Below are positions 53,199 to 62,339 of a stretch of 64,000 bases of DNA, piece after piece. Each line of letters starts with the position of its first letter. The first letter of the stretch is position 1. The DNA comes from Pseudomonas sp. R5(2019) (GTDB taxonomy: Bacteria; Pseudomonadota; Gammaproteobacteria; Pseudomonadales; Pseudomonadaceae), in contig NZ_JAAAMT010000005.1 of assembly GCF_009905435.1 (NCBI RefSeq), positions 122,776 to 186,775 of the forward strand. The letters are read 5' to 3'. A program made the translations under genes and the position numbers. Under the pieces are notes generated by a model. The model was not told the origin of the DNA, ran no database searches, and worked only from the letters and a program-made list of their open reading frames with translations.

Positions 53199-54745
53199 CG
53201 CCAGGCCTCGCGCAGCCGCGCCAGCGCACTTGCGATGGCCGGTTCCGCGACGGCGGCAAAACCCAGCACCAGCCCGCAGGCGCGGCTATCCACAGCTCCG
53301 TTGTCTTCAGGCAGCCAGTAATCACTGAGCGGATTGATCTCGACATCCACAGCGGCCGCCCTGGCGACCAGCCTTTGCTCAGTCGCCAGATTATCCACAG
53401 GCACTCGCACATGCAGGCCGGCGGCAATTTCCGGCATGCCCGCGCAGCCGGGAATATCCACAGGCCAGCCCCTGATCAGCGCGTTGCGTCGGTTCAACGC
53501 CGCCTTGCGCATGCGCCGGATGTGGCGCTGGAAGTGTCCTGCTGCCATGAATTCAGCCATCACCGCCTGGGTGCCAATCTCGCTGTGGCGCATGTCAACG
53601 GCCTTGCGCCTGGCAAACGCTGGGGCCAGAGTCGGTGGCAATACCAGATAGCCCAGTCGCAGCGCCGGGAAGGCGATCTTGCTGAAGGTGCCGACGTACA
53701 AGACCCGTCCCTGCCGATCCAGCGCCGCCAAGGGCGCGAGCGGCGCGCCGCTGTAGCGGTATTCGCCATCGTAGTCGTCTTCGATGATCCAGCCGCCCGT
53801 ACGCTCGGCCCAGGCCAACAAGGCCAGCCGCCGCGCCAGGCTCATGGTGACGCCGGTCGGGTACTGGTGCGACGGCGTCACGTAGGCCATGCGGCAATCG
53901 GCCAGGCCGTCCAGCGCCGCGCAATCGAAGCCCTGCTCATCCACCGCCACGCCATGCAACCGAGCCCCGGCCGTGGCGATGGCATGGCAGGCCGATCGAT
54001 AACCGGGGTTTTCCACAGCCACCCCATCGCCCGGTTGCAGCAGCAACTGTGCACAAAGGGCAATGGCCTGCTGCGCACCACTGGTGATCACAATTTGCTC
54101 AGCCGTGCACGAAAGGCCGCGTGCGCGGCGCAGGTAAACAGCGATCAATTCACGCAACCGCGGGTCGCCAGCAGGCTCGCCATAGCCTAGCTGATGCATG
54201 CCGGGTTTACGCCAGAAAGCCGCTTGCAGCTTGGCCCAGACCTCAAAAGGAAACAGGTCGAAGGCAGGCACACCGACGCGAAAAGCCTTGGGTGGACCGC
54301 TCTTGGGAGGCGGTAAAAAATGCGTTTCAAGCCGATCGAGGGCTTCGGTGTGGATAACTTTACTGGACAAATCTACAGTTATATTGGGCTGATTTGTGGA
54401 TAAGGCTGTTGATAACCCTGTTGGCAACCTTGTGGATAGTTGTGTGGATAGATTTCTCGCGTTGAGTAATCGTTCAGGCAAATCAGCGACATAGGTACCG
54501 TCTCCGACCCGACCCTCGATAAAACCTTCCGCATACAGTTGATCGTAGGCCCGCACCACGCTGTTACGGGAGATCGCCAATGCGCGGGCCAAATCCCGGC
54601 TGGCCGGTAGCCGAGTACCGCTGCCCAGGCGCCCATCCAGCACCCGCGCACTGAGCGCCTGGTAAAGCTGGCGGCTCAGGCCCTGGCGAGGGTCCAAGTA
54701 GATCCCGGTCGGGTCAAAGGTCAGTGACAGCGCTGGCTCGCGCAT
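53195..54745 (-). CDS. MocR-type GntR regulator with aminotransferase-like domain
   Basis: The 516-residue protein has an N-terminal GntR winged helix (about residues 16-80: LSRQLYQALSARVLDGRLGSGTRLPASRDLARALAISRNSVVRAYDQL), a linker (about 90-140) containing repeated Leu-Ser-Thr triplets, and a fold type I aminotransferase-like domain (about 160-516) with GYGEPAGDPRLRELI, ITSGAQQAIA and the PLP-lysine region YVGTFSKIAFPALRLGY. MocR proteins sense PLP-amine adducts and control amine or PLP genes. It faces the PaiB gene divergently and ends against the PotF-like gene. DnaA-box-like 9-mers are concentrated in the gene. Confidence 0.93.
   Translation of the reverse strand: MREPALSLTFDPTGIYLDPRQGLSRQLYQALSARVLDGRLGSGTRLPASRDLARALAISRNSVVRAYDQLYAEGFIEGRVGDGTYVADLPERLLNARNLSTQLSTRLPTGLSTALSTNQPNITVDLSSKVIHTEALDRLETHFLPPPKSGPPKAFRVGVPAFDLFPFEVWAKLQAAFWRKPGMHQLGYGEPAGDPRLRELIAVYLRRARGLSCTAEQIVITSGAQQAIALCAQLLLQPGDGVAVENPGYRSACHAIATAGARLHGVAVDEQGFDCAALDGLADCRMAYVTPSHQYPTGVTMSLARRLALLAWAERTGGWIIEDDYDGEYRYSGAPLAPLAALDRQGRVLYVGTFSKIAFPALRLGYLVLPPTLAPAFARRKAVDMRHSEIGTQAVMAEFMAAGHFQRHIRRMRKAALNRRNALIRGWPVDIPGCAGMPEIAAGLHVRVPVDNLATEQRLVARAAAVDVEINPLSDYWLPEDNGAVDSRACGLVLGFAAVAEPAIASALARLREAWR
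54350..54452. other. Cluster of DnaA-box-like 9-mers inside the MocR gene
   Basis: TGTGGATAA occurs perfectly at 54350-54358 and 54396-54404; TGTGGATAG (one mismatch) occurs at 54432-54440 and 54444-54452, and TGTTGATAA near 54408-54416. All five are in the same orientation within about 100 nt. Outside this core, TTATCCACA is perfect at 53391-53399, TTTTCCACA is at 54009-54017, and CTATCCACA and ATATCCACA are at 53286-53294 and 53454-53462. Confidence 0.7.
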
Positions 54746-54835
54746 GGAAATGGTCCTATGAAATTGACGGTAAATGGCTCTTACAACAGTCCATTGGCCT
54801 GCCTAGCATACGTCCAATTGCTCAGGAAAATCGCC

Positions 54836-55477
54836 ATGTACTCACCCACTGCTTTCAAGGACACCAACCTGCCGAGCCTGCACCGGCAGATCCAGCAAAC
54901 GCGCCTGGCCGTACTGATCACCCAAGGCGAACACGGTCTGCTCGCCAGCCATGTGCCGTTGCTTCTGGAGCCAGGGCATGGCGCCAATGGCACTCTGTAC
55001 GGTCACCTGGCCAAGGCCAATCGCCAATGGCACGACCTGGCCGCTGGTGCCGAAGCACTGGTGGTGTTTGCCGGCGCCGATGCCTACGTCAGCCCGGGCT
55101 ACTACCCGAGCAAGCTGGAAAACGGCAGAAGCGTACCGACCTGGAATTACCTGGCGGTGCATGCCTACGGCACGGCAGAGGTTTTCAACGATGACCAGCG
55201 CCTGCATGCGCTGGTCGGTAGCTTGAGCGATCACCATGAGGCCGGGCGCGCCAAGCCCTGGAGCATCGACGAGGCGCCGGCCGACTACATCGCCGGCATG
55301 CTCAAGGCCATTGTCGGTTTCGCCCTGCCAATCAGCCGCCTGCAAGGCCAGCGCAAGCTCAGCCAGAACCGCAGCGCCGAAGACGTTGAAGGCGTGCGCA
55401 GTGGCTTGGCTGCAAGCCCGCTGGCCAATGAAAACGAACTGGCCCGACTCATGGGCCAGGAACAGGGAGCGCGTTGA
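54836..55477 (+). CDS. FMN-binding negative transcriptional regulator-type protein (PaiB-like)
   Basis: The 213-residue protein starts at MYSPTAFKDTNLPSLH, with CAGGAAAA upstream; the longer frame is rejected because of the family N-terminus. It has the PaiB/flavin split-barrel pattern: AVLITQGEHGLLASHVPLLLEPG, LYGHLAKANRQW and the SPGYYPSKLENGRSVPTWNYLAVHAYG segment. In Bacillus, paiB and paiA (a polyamine acetyltransferase) are paired; here the PaiB-like gene overlaps a GNAT gene by one base, mirroring that pair. Confidence 0.9.
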   Translation: MYSPTAFKDTNLPSLHRQIQQTRLAVLITQGEHGLLASHVPLLLEPGHGANGTLYGHLAKANRQWHDLAAGAEALVVFAGADAYVSPGYYPSKLENGRSVPTWNYLAVHAYGTAEVFNDDQRLHALVGSLSDHHEAGRAKPWSIDEAPADYIAGMLKAIVGFALPISRLQGQRKLSQNRSAEDVEGVRSGLAASPLANENELARLMGQEQGAR

Positions 55478-55923
55478 TGTCAGCCGTAGCGATTCGCCCG
55501 GTCACCGCTCAAGATCACGCCGCCTGGTTGCCCTTGTGGCAGGCCTACCAAGCGTTTTATCAAACCCGCATCGAGGACAGCGTCAGCACGGTGACCTGGC
55601 AACGCATGCTCGACCCAGCCGAACCGATCAATGCCGCGCTGGCTTGGGTCGGGGGCGAAGCGGTGGGCATGGTGCACTATATTTATCATCGGTCCTGCTG
55701 GACGGTGGAGAACGCCTGCTACCTTCAAGACTTGCTGGTCAGCGAGCGCCAGCGTGGCGGCGGGGTCGGTCGAAAACTGATCGAATACGTCTACACCACG
55801 GCTCGCGAAGCCGGCTGCGCCAAGGTCCACTGGTTGACCCATGAAACCAACACCACGGCGATCCAGTTGTATGAGCGGGTCGCCGAGCGCCCTGGGCTCA
55901 TTCAATTTCGTAAGCCGCTGTGA
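55477..55923 (+). CDS. GNAT-family N-acetyltransferase, possible polyamine acetyltransferase
   Basis: The 148-residue GNAT starts at the ATG sharing a base with the PaiB-like stop (MSAVAIRPVTAQD). It has the acetyl-CoA pyrophosphate loop RQRGGGVGRKLIE (about residues 92-104) and a C-terminal HWLTHETNTTAIQLYERVA segment. The latter resembles spermidine N1-acetyltransferase and related small-amine acetylases (HETNxxA-x-x-LYExxG). Pairing with a PaiB-like gene and a nearby acetylpolyamine deacetylase supports a polyamine role, which is inference. Confidence 0.88.
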   Translation: MSAVAIRPVTAQDHAAWLPLWQAYQAFYQTRIEDSVSTVTWQRMLDPAEPINAALAWVGGEAVGMVHYIYHRSCWTVENACYLQDLLVSERQRGGGVGRKLIEYVYTTAREAGCAKVHWLTHETNTTAIQLYERVAERPGLIQFRKPL

Positions 55924-55933
55924 GGCTTGAGGT

Positions 55934-56620
55934 ATGAACATGCCCATCGACCCACTGAACTGGCGCCCCGCTCGCCTTCCGGTCCCCGCACCACTGAACG
56001 GGCGCTTCATACGCCTGGAGAAGCTCGACCCGCGCCAGCACGGTGAAGACCTGTGGCAAGCCCTGCAAGGCCCCGCTGCCGACCTCAAGCTCTGGAACTA
56101 CCTGGCCTACGGCCCGTTCAGCGAACGCGAAGCCTTCGATCAATGGCTCGACCGCAACGGCGCCAGCACCGACCCGCTGTTCTTCAGTGTCATTGACCTG
56201 CCCAGCGGCAAGGCCCAGGGAATACTCTCGCTGATGTCGATCGTGCCCGAACACGGCCGTATCGAAATCGGCCACATCACCTTCGGCGCCGCCATGCAGC
56301 GCACGCCCAAGGGCACTGAAGCGATCTACCTGCTGGCCAGGCTTGCCTTCGAGTTGGGCAACCGCCGCCTGGAGTGGAAGTGCAACAACGACAACGCCCG
56401 CTCCAAGCGGGCAGCCGAGCGGTTCGGGTTTGAGTTCGAGGGGATTTTCCGCAAGCACATGGTCATCAAGGGCCGTAATCGCGACACGGCCTGGTACTCG
56501 ATAACCGATGACGAGTGGCCCAAAGTGCGCGCGGGGTTCGAGCGCTGGCTGGCGGTGGAGAATCAGGCCGAGGGTGGGCAGGTTCGTACGCTGGAAGAAT
56601 GCCGAGGTATAACTGTGTAG
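55934..56620 (+). CDS. GNAT-family N-acetyltransferase (RimJ/RimL-like)
   Basis: The 228-residue protein has the larger Acetyltransf_3 layout with NGRFIRLEKLDP, then IEIGHITFGAAMQRTPKGTEAIYLLARLAFE (core beta-alpha with acetyl-CoA contact) and WKCNNDNARSKRAAERFGFEFEGIFRKHMVIKGRNRDTAWYSI, a segment very typical of RimJ/RimL-type N-acetyltransferases. The substrate is not known. It begins 10 nt after the preceding GNAT and is convergent with the pyruvate carboxylase genes. Confidence 0.9.
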   Translation: MNMPIDPLNWRPARLPVPAPLNGRFIRLEKLDPRQHGEDLWQALQGPAADLKLWNYLAYGPFSEREAFDQWLDRNGASTDPLFFSVIDLPSGKAQGILSLMSIVPEHGRIEIGHITFGAAMQRTPKGTEAIYLLARLAFELGNRRLEWKCNNDNARSKRAAERFGFEFEGIFRKHMVIKGRNRDTAWYSITDDEWPKVRAGFERWLAVENQAEGGQVRTLEECRGITV

Positions 56621-56636
56621 GATTTAGCGGCGAGAT

Positions 56637-56660
56637 AAAAAAGGGGAGCCGAAGCTCCCC
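56637..56660 (-). terminator. Intrinsic terminator after the pyruvate carboxylase operon
   Basis: On the minus strand GGGGAGC-TTCG-GCTCCCC is followed by six T residues, a textbook tetraloop terminator 28 nt after the biotinyl-subunit stop. Confidence 0.93.
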
Positions 56661-56688
56661 AGAGGTTAACCGTTACATCCGAGGGCTA

Positions 56689-58497
56689 TCAGCCCTCGAT
56701 TTCAATCAGGATCTCGCCCGGGTTGACCCGATCGCCCTTGGCCACGTGAATCGCGGTGACCTTGCCGGCAATCGCCGACTGGACTTCGGTTTCCATCTTC
56801 ATGGCTTCGGTGATCAGCACGGCCTGGCCGGCCTTGACCACGTCGCCTTCCTTGACCAGTACATCGACGATGTTGCCTGGCATGGTGGTGCTGACATGGC
56901 CCGGCTCGCTGGCCTGCTTGCGTTTGCTGCTGCCGCCACCGACGAATTCGTTGAGCGGTTCGAACACCACTTCTTCCGGCATGCCGTCAATGGACAGGTA
57001 GAAGTGACGCTTGCCTTCGGCCTTGACGCCCACACCGGTGATGTCGACGCGGTAGGTTTCACCGTGCACGTCGATCACGAACTCGGTCGGTACCCCTTCG
57101 CCGCCCGCCGAGCGGACTGCGCCCGCTTCAGGAATCGGCAGCAGCACTTCCGGAGCCAGGGTGCCGGCTTCACGCTCTTCGAGGAACTTGCGGCCGATGT
57201 CCGGGAACATGGCGTAAGTCAGCACGTCTTCTTCCGACTTGGCCAGGTTGCCGATATCCGCGCGCAATTTGGTCATTTCCGGCTTGAGCAGGTCGGCCGG
57301 GCGAACGTCGATCACCTCTTCGCTGCCAATGGCCTGGCGACGCAGCTGCTCGTTGACCACGCCCGGCGCCTTGCCATAACCACCTTGCAGGTACAGCTTC
57401 ACTTCGTTGGTGATGGTCTTGTAGCGCTCGCCGGCCAGCACGTTGAAGAACGCCTGGGTGCCGACGATTTGCGAAGTCGGGGTGACCAGCGGCGGGAAGC
57501 CGAGGTCTTCACGAACCCGCGGGATCTCTGCCAGCACTTCGTTCATGCGGTTCAGGGCGCCCTGCTCTTTGAGCTGGTTGGCGAGGTTGGAGATCATCCC
57601 GCCCGGCACCTGGTTGACCTGCACACGAGTATCGACCGCGGTGAATTCGCTTTCGAACTGGTGGTATTTCTTGCGCACGGCGTAGAAATACAGGCCGATC
57701 TCCTGCAGCAGTTCCAGGTCAATGCCGGTATCGAATTCGCTGCCCTTGAGGGCGGCGACCATCGATTCGGTACCCGGGTGGCTGGTGCCCCAGGCGAAGC
57801 TGGAGATCGCGGTGTCGATGTGGTCGGCGCCGTTTTCGATCGCCTTGAGCTGGCACATGGCGGCCAGGCCAGCGGTGTCGTGGGAGTGGATGAACACCGG
57901 CAGCGATTGCTCGGCCTTCAGCGCCTTGACCAGTTCACCGGTGGCGTATGGCGTCAGCAAACCGGCCATGTCCTTGATGGCCACCGAGTCGCAACCCATC
58001 GCTTCCATTTGCCTGGCTTGAGCCACGAACGCGTCAATGGTGTGCACGGGGCTGGTGGTGTAAGCGATGGTGCCTTGTGCGTGCTTGCCCGCCGCCTTGA
58101 CCGCTTCGATGGCCACGCGCAGGTTACGCACGTCGTTCATGGCGTCGAAGATACGGAATACGTCGATGCCATTGACCGCAGCCTTGGCAACGAAGGCCTT
58201 GACCACGTCATCGCTGTAGTGGCGGTAGCCCAGCAGGTTCTGGCCGCGCAGCAGCATTTGCAGGCGCGTGTTCGGCAGCGCAGCGCGCAGTTTGCGCAGG
58301 CGCTCCCACGGGTCTTCCTTGAGGAAGCGTACGCAGGCGTCGAAGGTCGCGCCGCCCCAGACTTCCAGCGACCAGTAGCCCACTTTGTCGAGCTTGTCGC
58401 AGATCGGCAGCATGTCTTCGGTGCGCATACGGGTGGCGAGCAGCGATTGGTGGGCGTCGCGCAGGATGGTGTCGGTTACATGAATCTTCTTGGACAT
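56689..58497 (-). CDS. oadA: Pyruvate carboxylase subunit B (oxaloacetate decarboxylase alpha-type, biotin-carrying)
   Basis: The 602-residue protein starts at MSKKIHVTDTILRDAHQSL; five further residues upstream are possible. It has the HMGL-like carboxyltransferase barrel with TILRDAHQSLLATRMRTEDML, a conserved PYC_OADA domain and a C-terminal biotinyl domain with the biotin-accepting Lys567 in EAMKMET. Together with the biotin carboxylase encoded just upstream it converts pyruvate, ATP and bicarbonate to oxaloacetate. No membrane subunit of a sodium pump is nearby, so the anaplerotic carboxylase reading is preferred over decarboxylase. Confidence 0.94.
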   Translation of the reverse strand: MSKKIHVTDTILRDAHQSLLATRMRTEDMLPICDKLDKVGYWSLEVWGGATFDACVRFLKEDPWERLRKLRAALPNTRLQMLLRGQNLLGYRHYSDDVVKAFVAKAAVNGIDVFRIFDAMNDVRNLRVAIEAVKAAGKHAQGTIAYTTSPVHTIDAFVAQARQMEAMGCDSVAIKDMAGLLTPYATGELVKALKAEQSLPVFIHSHDTAGLAAMCQLKAIENGADHIDTAISSFAWGTSHPGTESMVAALKGSEFDTGIDLELLQEIGLYFYAVRKKYHQFESEFTAVDTRVQVNQVPGGMISNLANQLKEQGALNRMNEVLAEIPRVREDLGFPPLVTPTSQIVGTQAFFNVLAGERYKTITNEVKLYLQGGYGKAPGVVNEQLRRQAIGSEEVIDVRPADLLKPEMTKLRADIGNLAKSEEDVLTYAMFPDIGRKFLEEREAGTLAPEVLLPIPEAGAVRSAGGEGVPTEFVIDVHGETYRVDITGVGVKAEGKRHFYLSIDGMPEEVVFEPLNEFVGGGSSKRKQASEPGHVSTTMPGNIVDVLVKEGDVVKAGQAVLITEAMKMETEVQSAIAGKVTAIHVAKGDRVNPGEILIEIEG

Positions 58498-58508
58498 TGT
58501 CATATTCC

Positions 58509-59924
<1,416 letters not shown>

Positions 59925-60030
59925 TTGGAGGTTCCTCGACCGATGAAACAGACGTACCGGGTAAACCGGTCGGCGCGTGACTCAGCGTCGCTGGCCAGTC
60001 GCATAATTACCCTACCGTCACTGATCGATA

Positions 60031-60050
60031 AACAAAAATCAATATTTGTT
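60031..60050 (+). promoter_or_regulatory. Candidate LysR operator between accC-type gene and LysR gene
   Basis: AACAAAAATCAATATTTGTT is palindromic at 16 of 20 positions with outer AACAAA / TTTGTT arms. It lies between the divergent pyruvate carboxylase operon and the LysR gene at 60112, the usual site for LysR-type autoregulation and target control. Confidence 0.45.
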
Positions 60051-60111
60051 AGGACTGCCATTAGCGAAAGCTTATAGTCAGCTCAACACGTCTGAAAAAT
60101 AGAGATACAAA

Positions 60112-61074
60112 ATGCGTAAGTCATTGATGCGTATGACATTGCGTCAATTGCAGATTTTCAATGAAGTCTGTGATTTGCGCTCGTACAGCCGTGCTGCCGA
60201 AGAAATGGCTCTGACACAACCGGCCGTCAGCCTGCAGATTCGTCAGCTGGAGGAGTTGGTGGGCCAACCTCTTTTCGAATATATCGGTAAGAAACTGTAC
60301 CTCACCGAAGCCGCCGAAGCCTTGCAGCGGGCCAGCCGGGACATTTTCGGGCGCCTGGAAAGCTTCGACATGCAGCTCTCCGACATGCAGGGCTCGCTGC
60401 AAGGGCAGCTGAAGCTGGCGATCGAGTCCAGCGCCAAGTACTTCGTACCGCACCTGTTCGCCGCTTTCAAGCGCCAGCATCCGGAAGTCAACCTGACCCT
60501 GACCGTGGTCAACCGCGCCCAGGCGATTCGGCGACTTTCCGACAATCGCGACGACCTGATCATCATGTCGATGGTGCCCCAGGACATGGGCCTGGAGTTC
60601 ATACCGTTCCTGAACAACCCGATCGTTGCGGTCGCGCCGCCCGACCACCCGCTGTGCAAGCTCGAAAGCCTGCGTTTGCAGGATCTGGAGCCGCATACCC
60701 TGCTGATTCGCGAGCAAGGTTCAGGCACGCGCAAGGCCTGCGAAGAATACTTCAAGGAGAAACGCGTGCATTTCACGCAGACGCTTGAGGTGGCATCAGC
60801 CGATGCCCAGCGTGAATGCGTCATCGCAGGCCTTGGCCTGGCCCTGCTGACCCGCCACGCGCTGAACCTGGAACTGGCCACGGGCATCCTGCGCGAACTG
60901 CCGGTCGAAGAACTGCCGCTGTACCGCAGCTGGTGCATCGTCCAGGCCAAGGCCAAGCGCCTGTCACCGGTGGCCCTGGCCTTCCTGGGCTTTATCCGCA
61001 GCGAGCGGACCCAGATCAGTGCGCTGGTTGAGCGCTTCTCTGGGCGCTTGCCGATGCCACCTGCCATACCGTGA
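60112..61074 (+). CDS. LysR-type transcriptional regulator divergent from pyruvate carboxylase genes
   Basis: The 320-residue regulator has the N-terminal winged helix with TLRQLQIFNEVCDLRSYSRAAEEMALTQPAVSLQIRQLEELVGQPLF and a LysR substrate domain with LIREQGSGTRKACEEYF. The CysB/CbbR-like layout is typical of regulators controlling carbon metabolism. Its divergent position suggests that it regulates the pyruvate carboxylase operon, with the palindrome at 60031-60050 between them. A start a few codons later (MRMTLRQ) is possible. Confidence 0.92.
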   Translation: MRKSLMRMTLRQLQIFNEVCDLRSYSRAAEEMALTQPAVSLQIRQLEELVGQPLFEYIGKKLYLTEAAEALQRASRDIFGRLESFDMQLSDMQGSLQGQLKLAIESSAKYFVPHLFAAFKRQHPEVNLTLTVVNRAQAIRRLSDNRDDLIIMSMVPQDMGLEFIPFLNNPIVAVAPPDHPLCKLESLRLQDLEPHTLLIREQGSGTRKACEEYFKEKRVHFTQTLEVASADAQRECVIAGLGLALLTRHALNLELATGILRELPVEELPLYRSWCIVQAKAKRLSPVALAFLGFIRSERTQISALVERFSGRLPMPPAIP

Positions 61075-61231
61075 CGGCGTCAAGCTCGGGGTAATCGGAG
61101 ATTTCCTGGAGCAGGCGACGCTGATCGGACAAGGTTTCTATGGCGCGGCGAAACTCCATGCGCCGGCGGTCTTCCTGTTGCCGACGAGACTTGCTGTCGG
61201 ACTGCTGAGTGCCATCGTTGTAACGGGCCAT
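61016..61231 (-). CDS. Small PA3496-family protein
   Basis: The 71-residue hydrophilic protein has the arginine-rich ARYNDGTQQSDSKSRRQQEDRRRMEFRRAIE region followed by QRRLLQEISDYPEL, matching the small Pseudomonas proteins of the PA3496 type, sometimes described as putative envelope integrity proteins. Its 3' part overlaps the end of the LysR gene by 59 nt on the opposite strand, which is unusual, but the composition and family likeness favour it as a real gene. It is convergent with the LysR gene. Confidence 0.75.
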   Translation of the reverse strand: MARYNDGTQQSDSKSRRQQEDRRRMEFRRAIETLSDQRRLLQEISDYPELDAVTVWQVASASAQRSAQPAH

Positions 61232-61358
61232 CGCGTGTCTCCCAGTTCGAATGCGGGAGCTACAGGATCGGCGCGGGCGATGACGCTATGGCGGCAGGGG
61301 GATGACAGGAAGGTGAACTCTTTGCGGCAGGGGCGTGACGCCTGCAGGCCGCAAGGGT

Positions 61359-62225
61359 TCAGTCGTCGAGCGCCTTCACCGACTTGGGCGACAAGCGCAG
61401 GCTGCGCAAGCTGCGCTTGACGCTCTTGAGGTGGTTGACCAGGCTCGGGCCACGGGCCATGGCAACGCCCATGGCCAGCACGTCGATCACGACAAGGTGA
61501 GCGATACGCGAGGTCAGCGGGGTGTAGATCTCGGTGTCTTCGTGCACGTCGATCGCCAGGTTGACCGAGGACAGCTCGGCCAGCGGCGTCTGGCTCGGGC
61601 ACAAGGTGATCAGCGTTGCGCCGCTTTCGCGAACCAGGTTGGCGGAGATCAGCAGGTCCTTGGAGCGACCCGACTGGGAGATGCACACCGCCACGTCGCC
61701 GGCCTTGAGGGTCACGGCCGACATCGCTTGCATGTGCGGGTCGGAATAGGCGGCGGCATTAAGCAGCAGCCGGAAGAACTTGTGCTGGGCGTCGGCAGCC
61801 ACCGCGCCCGAGGCACCAAAGCCATAGAACTCGACCCGCTGGGCCTGCGCCATGGCCGTGACGGCGCGCTGCAGGGCGTGCGGGTCGAGGTGCTCGCGCA
61901 CTTCCATCAGGGTGTGCAGCGTGGTGTCGAAGATTTTCAGGCTGTAGTCGGCGACTGAGTCGTCTTCGTGAATCGCGAACTGGCCGAAACTGGCGCCCGC
62001 GGCCAGGCTCTGGGCAAGCTTGAGCTTGAGGTCCTGAAACCCGGAGCAGCCGATCGCACGGCAAAAACGCACGATGGTTGGCTCGCTGATACCGACGCTG
62101 TGGGCAAGGTCGGCCATGGAGCTATGCATGACGGCCGCCGGATCCAGCAGTACGTGATCGGCAACTTTAAGTTCCGATTTGCGTAGCAGGTGGCGCGACT
62201 GGGCGATGTGTTGCAACAGATTCAA
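61359..62225 (-). CDS. hexR: HexR, RpiR-family regulator of glucose metabolism
   Basis: The 288-residue protein has an N-terminal RpiR helix-turn-helix (about residues 1-77: SELKVADHVLLDPAAVMHSSMADLAHSVGISEPTIVRFCRAIGCSGFQDLKLKL) and a C-terminal SIS sugar-isomerase-type domain (about 120-250: FYGFGASGAVAADAQHKFFRL, VCISQSGRSKDLL). HexR represses zwf, edd-glk and gap genes and is released by KDPG. It is divergent from zwf, its known target in P. putida, with an operator-like palindrome between them. Confidence 0.96.
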   Translation of the reverse strand: MNLLQHIAQSRHLLRKSELKVADHVLLDPAAVMHSSMADLAHSVGISEPTIVRFCRAIGCSGFQDLKLKLAQSLAAGASFGQFAIHEDDSVADYSLKIFDTTLHTLMEVREHLDPHALQRAVTAMAQAQRVEFYGFGASGAVAADAQHKFFRLLLNAAAYSDPHMQAMSAVTLKAGDVAVCISQSGRSKDLLISANLVRESGATLITLCPSQTPLAELSSVNLAIDVHEDTEIYTPLTSRIAHLVVIDVLAMGVAMARGPSLVNHLKSVKRSLRSLRLSPKSVKALDD

Positions 62226-62270
62226 GGGGCAGGACTCGGTTATGATCGGCTGACCGGAGTTGTAGCTTTC

Positions 62271-62287
62271 TTGTAGTTATACTACAT
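62271..62287 (+). promoter_or_regulatory. HexR operator-like palindrome upstream of zwf
   Basis: TTGTAGTTATACTACAT contains the perfect palindrome TGTAGT-TAT-ACTACA. This fits the reported HexR pattern TTGT-N7/8-ACAA at three of the four positions of the right half (ACAT). It lies 53 nt before the zwf ATG and 46 nt before the hexR ATG. A second half-site TTGTAGC is at 62260-62266. Confidence 0.65.
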
Positions 62288-62339
62288 GAGGTGCTTCCCC
62301 GCCCAGTTAAACGATTCTTCACCATGAGTTGCCGCACTG

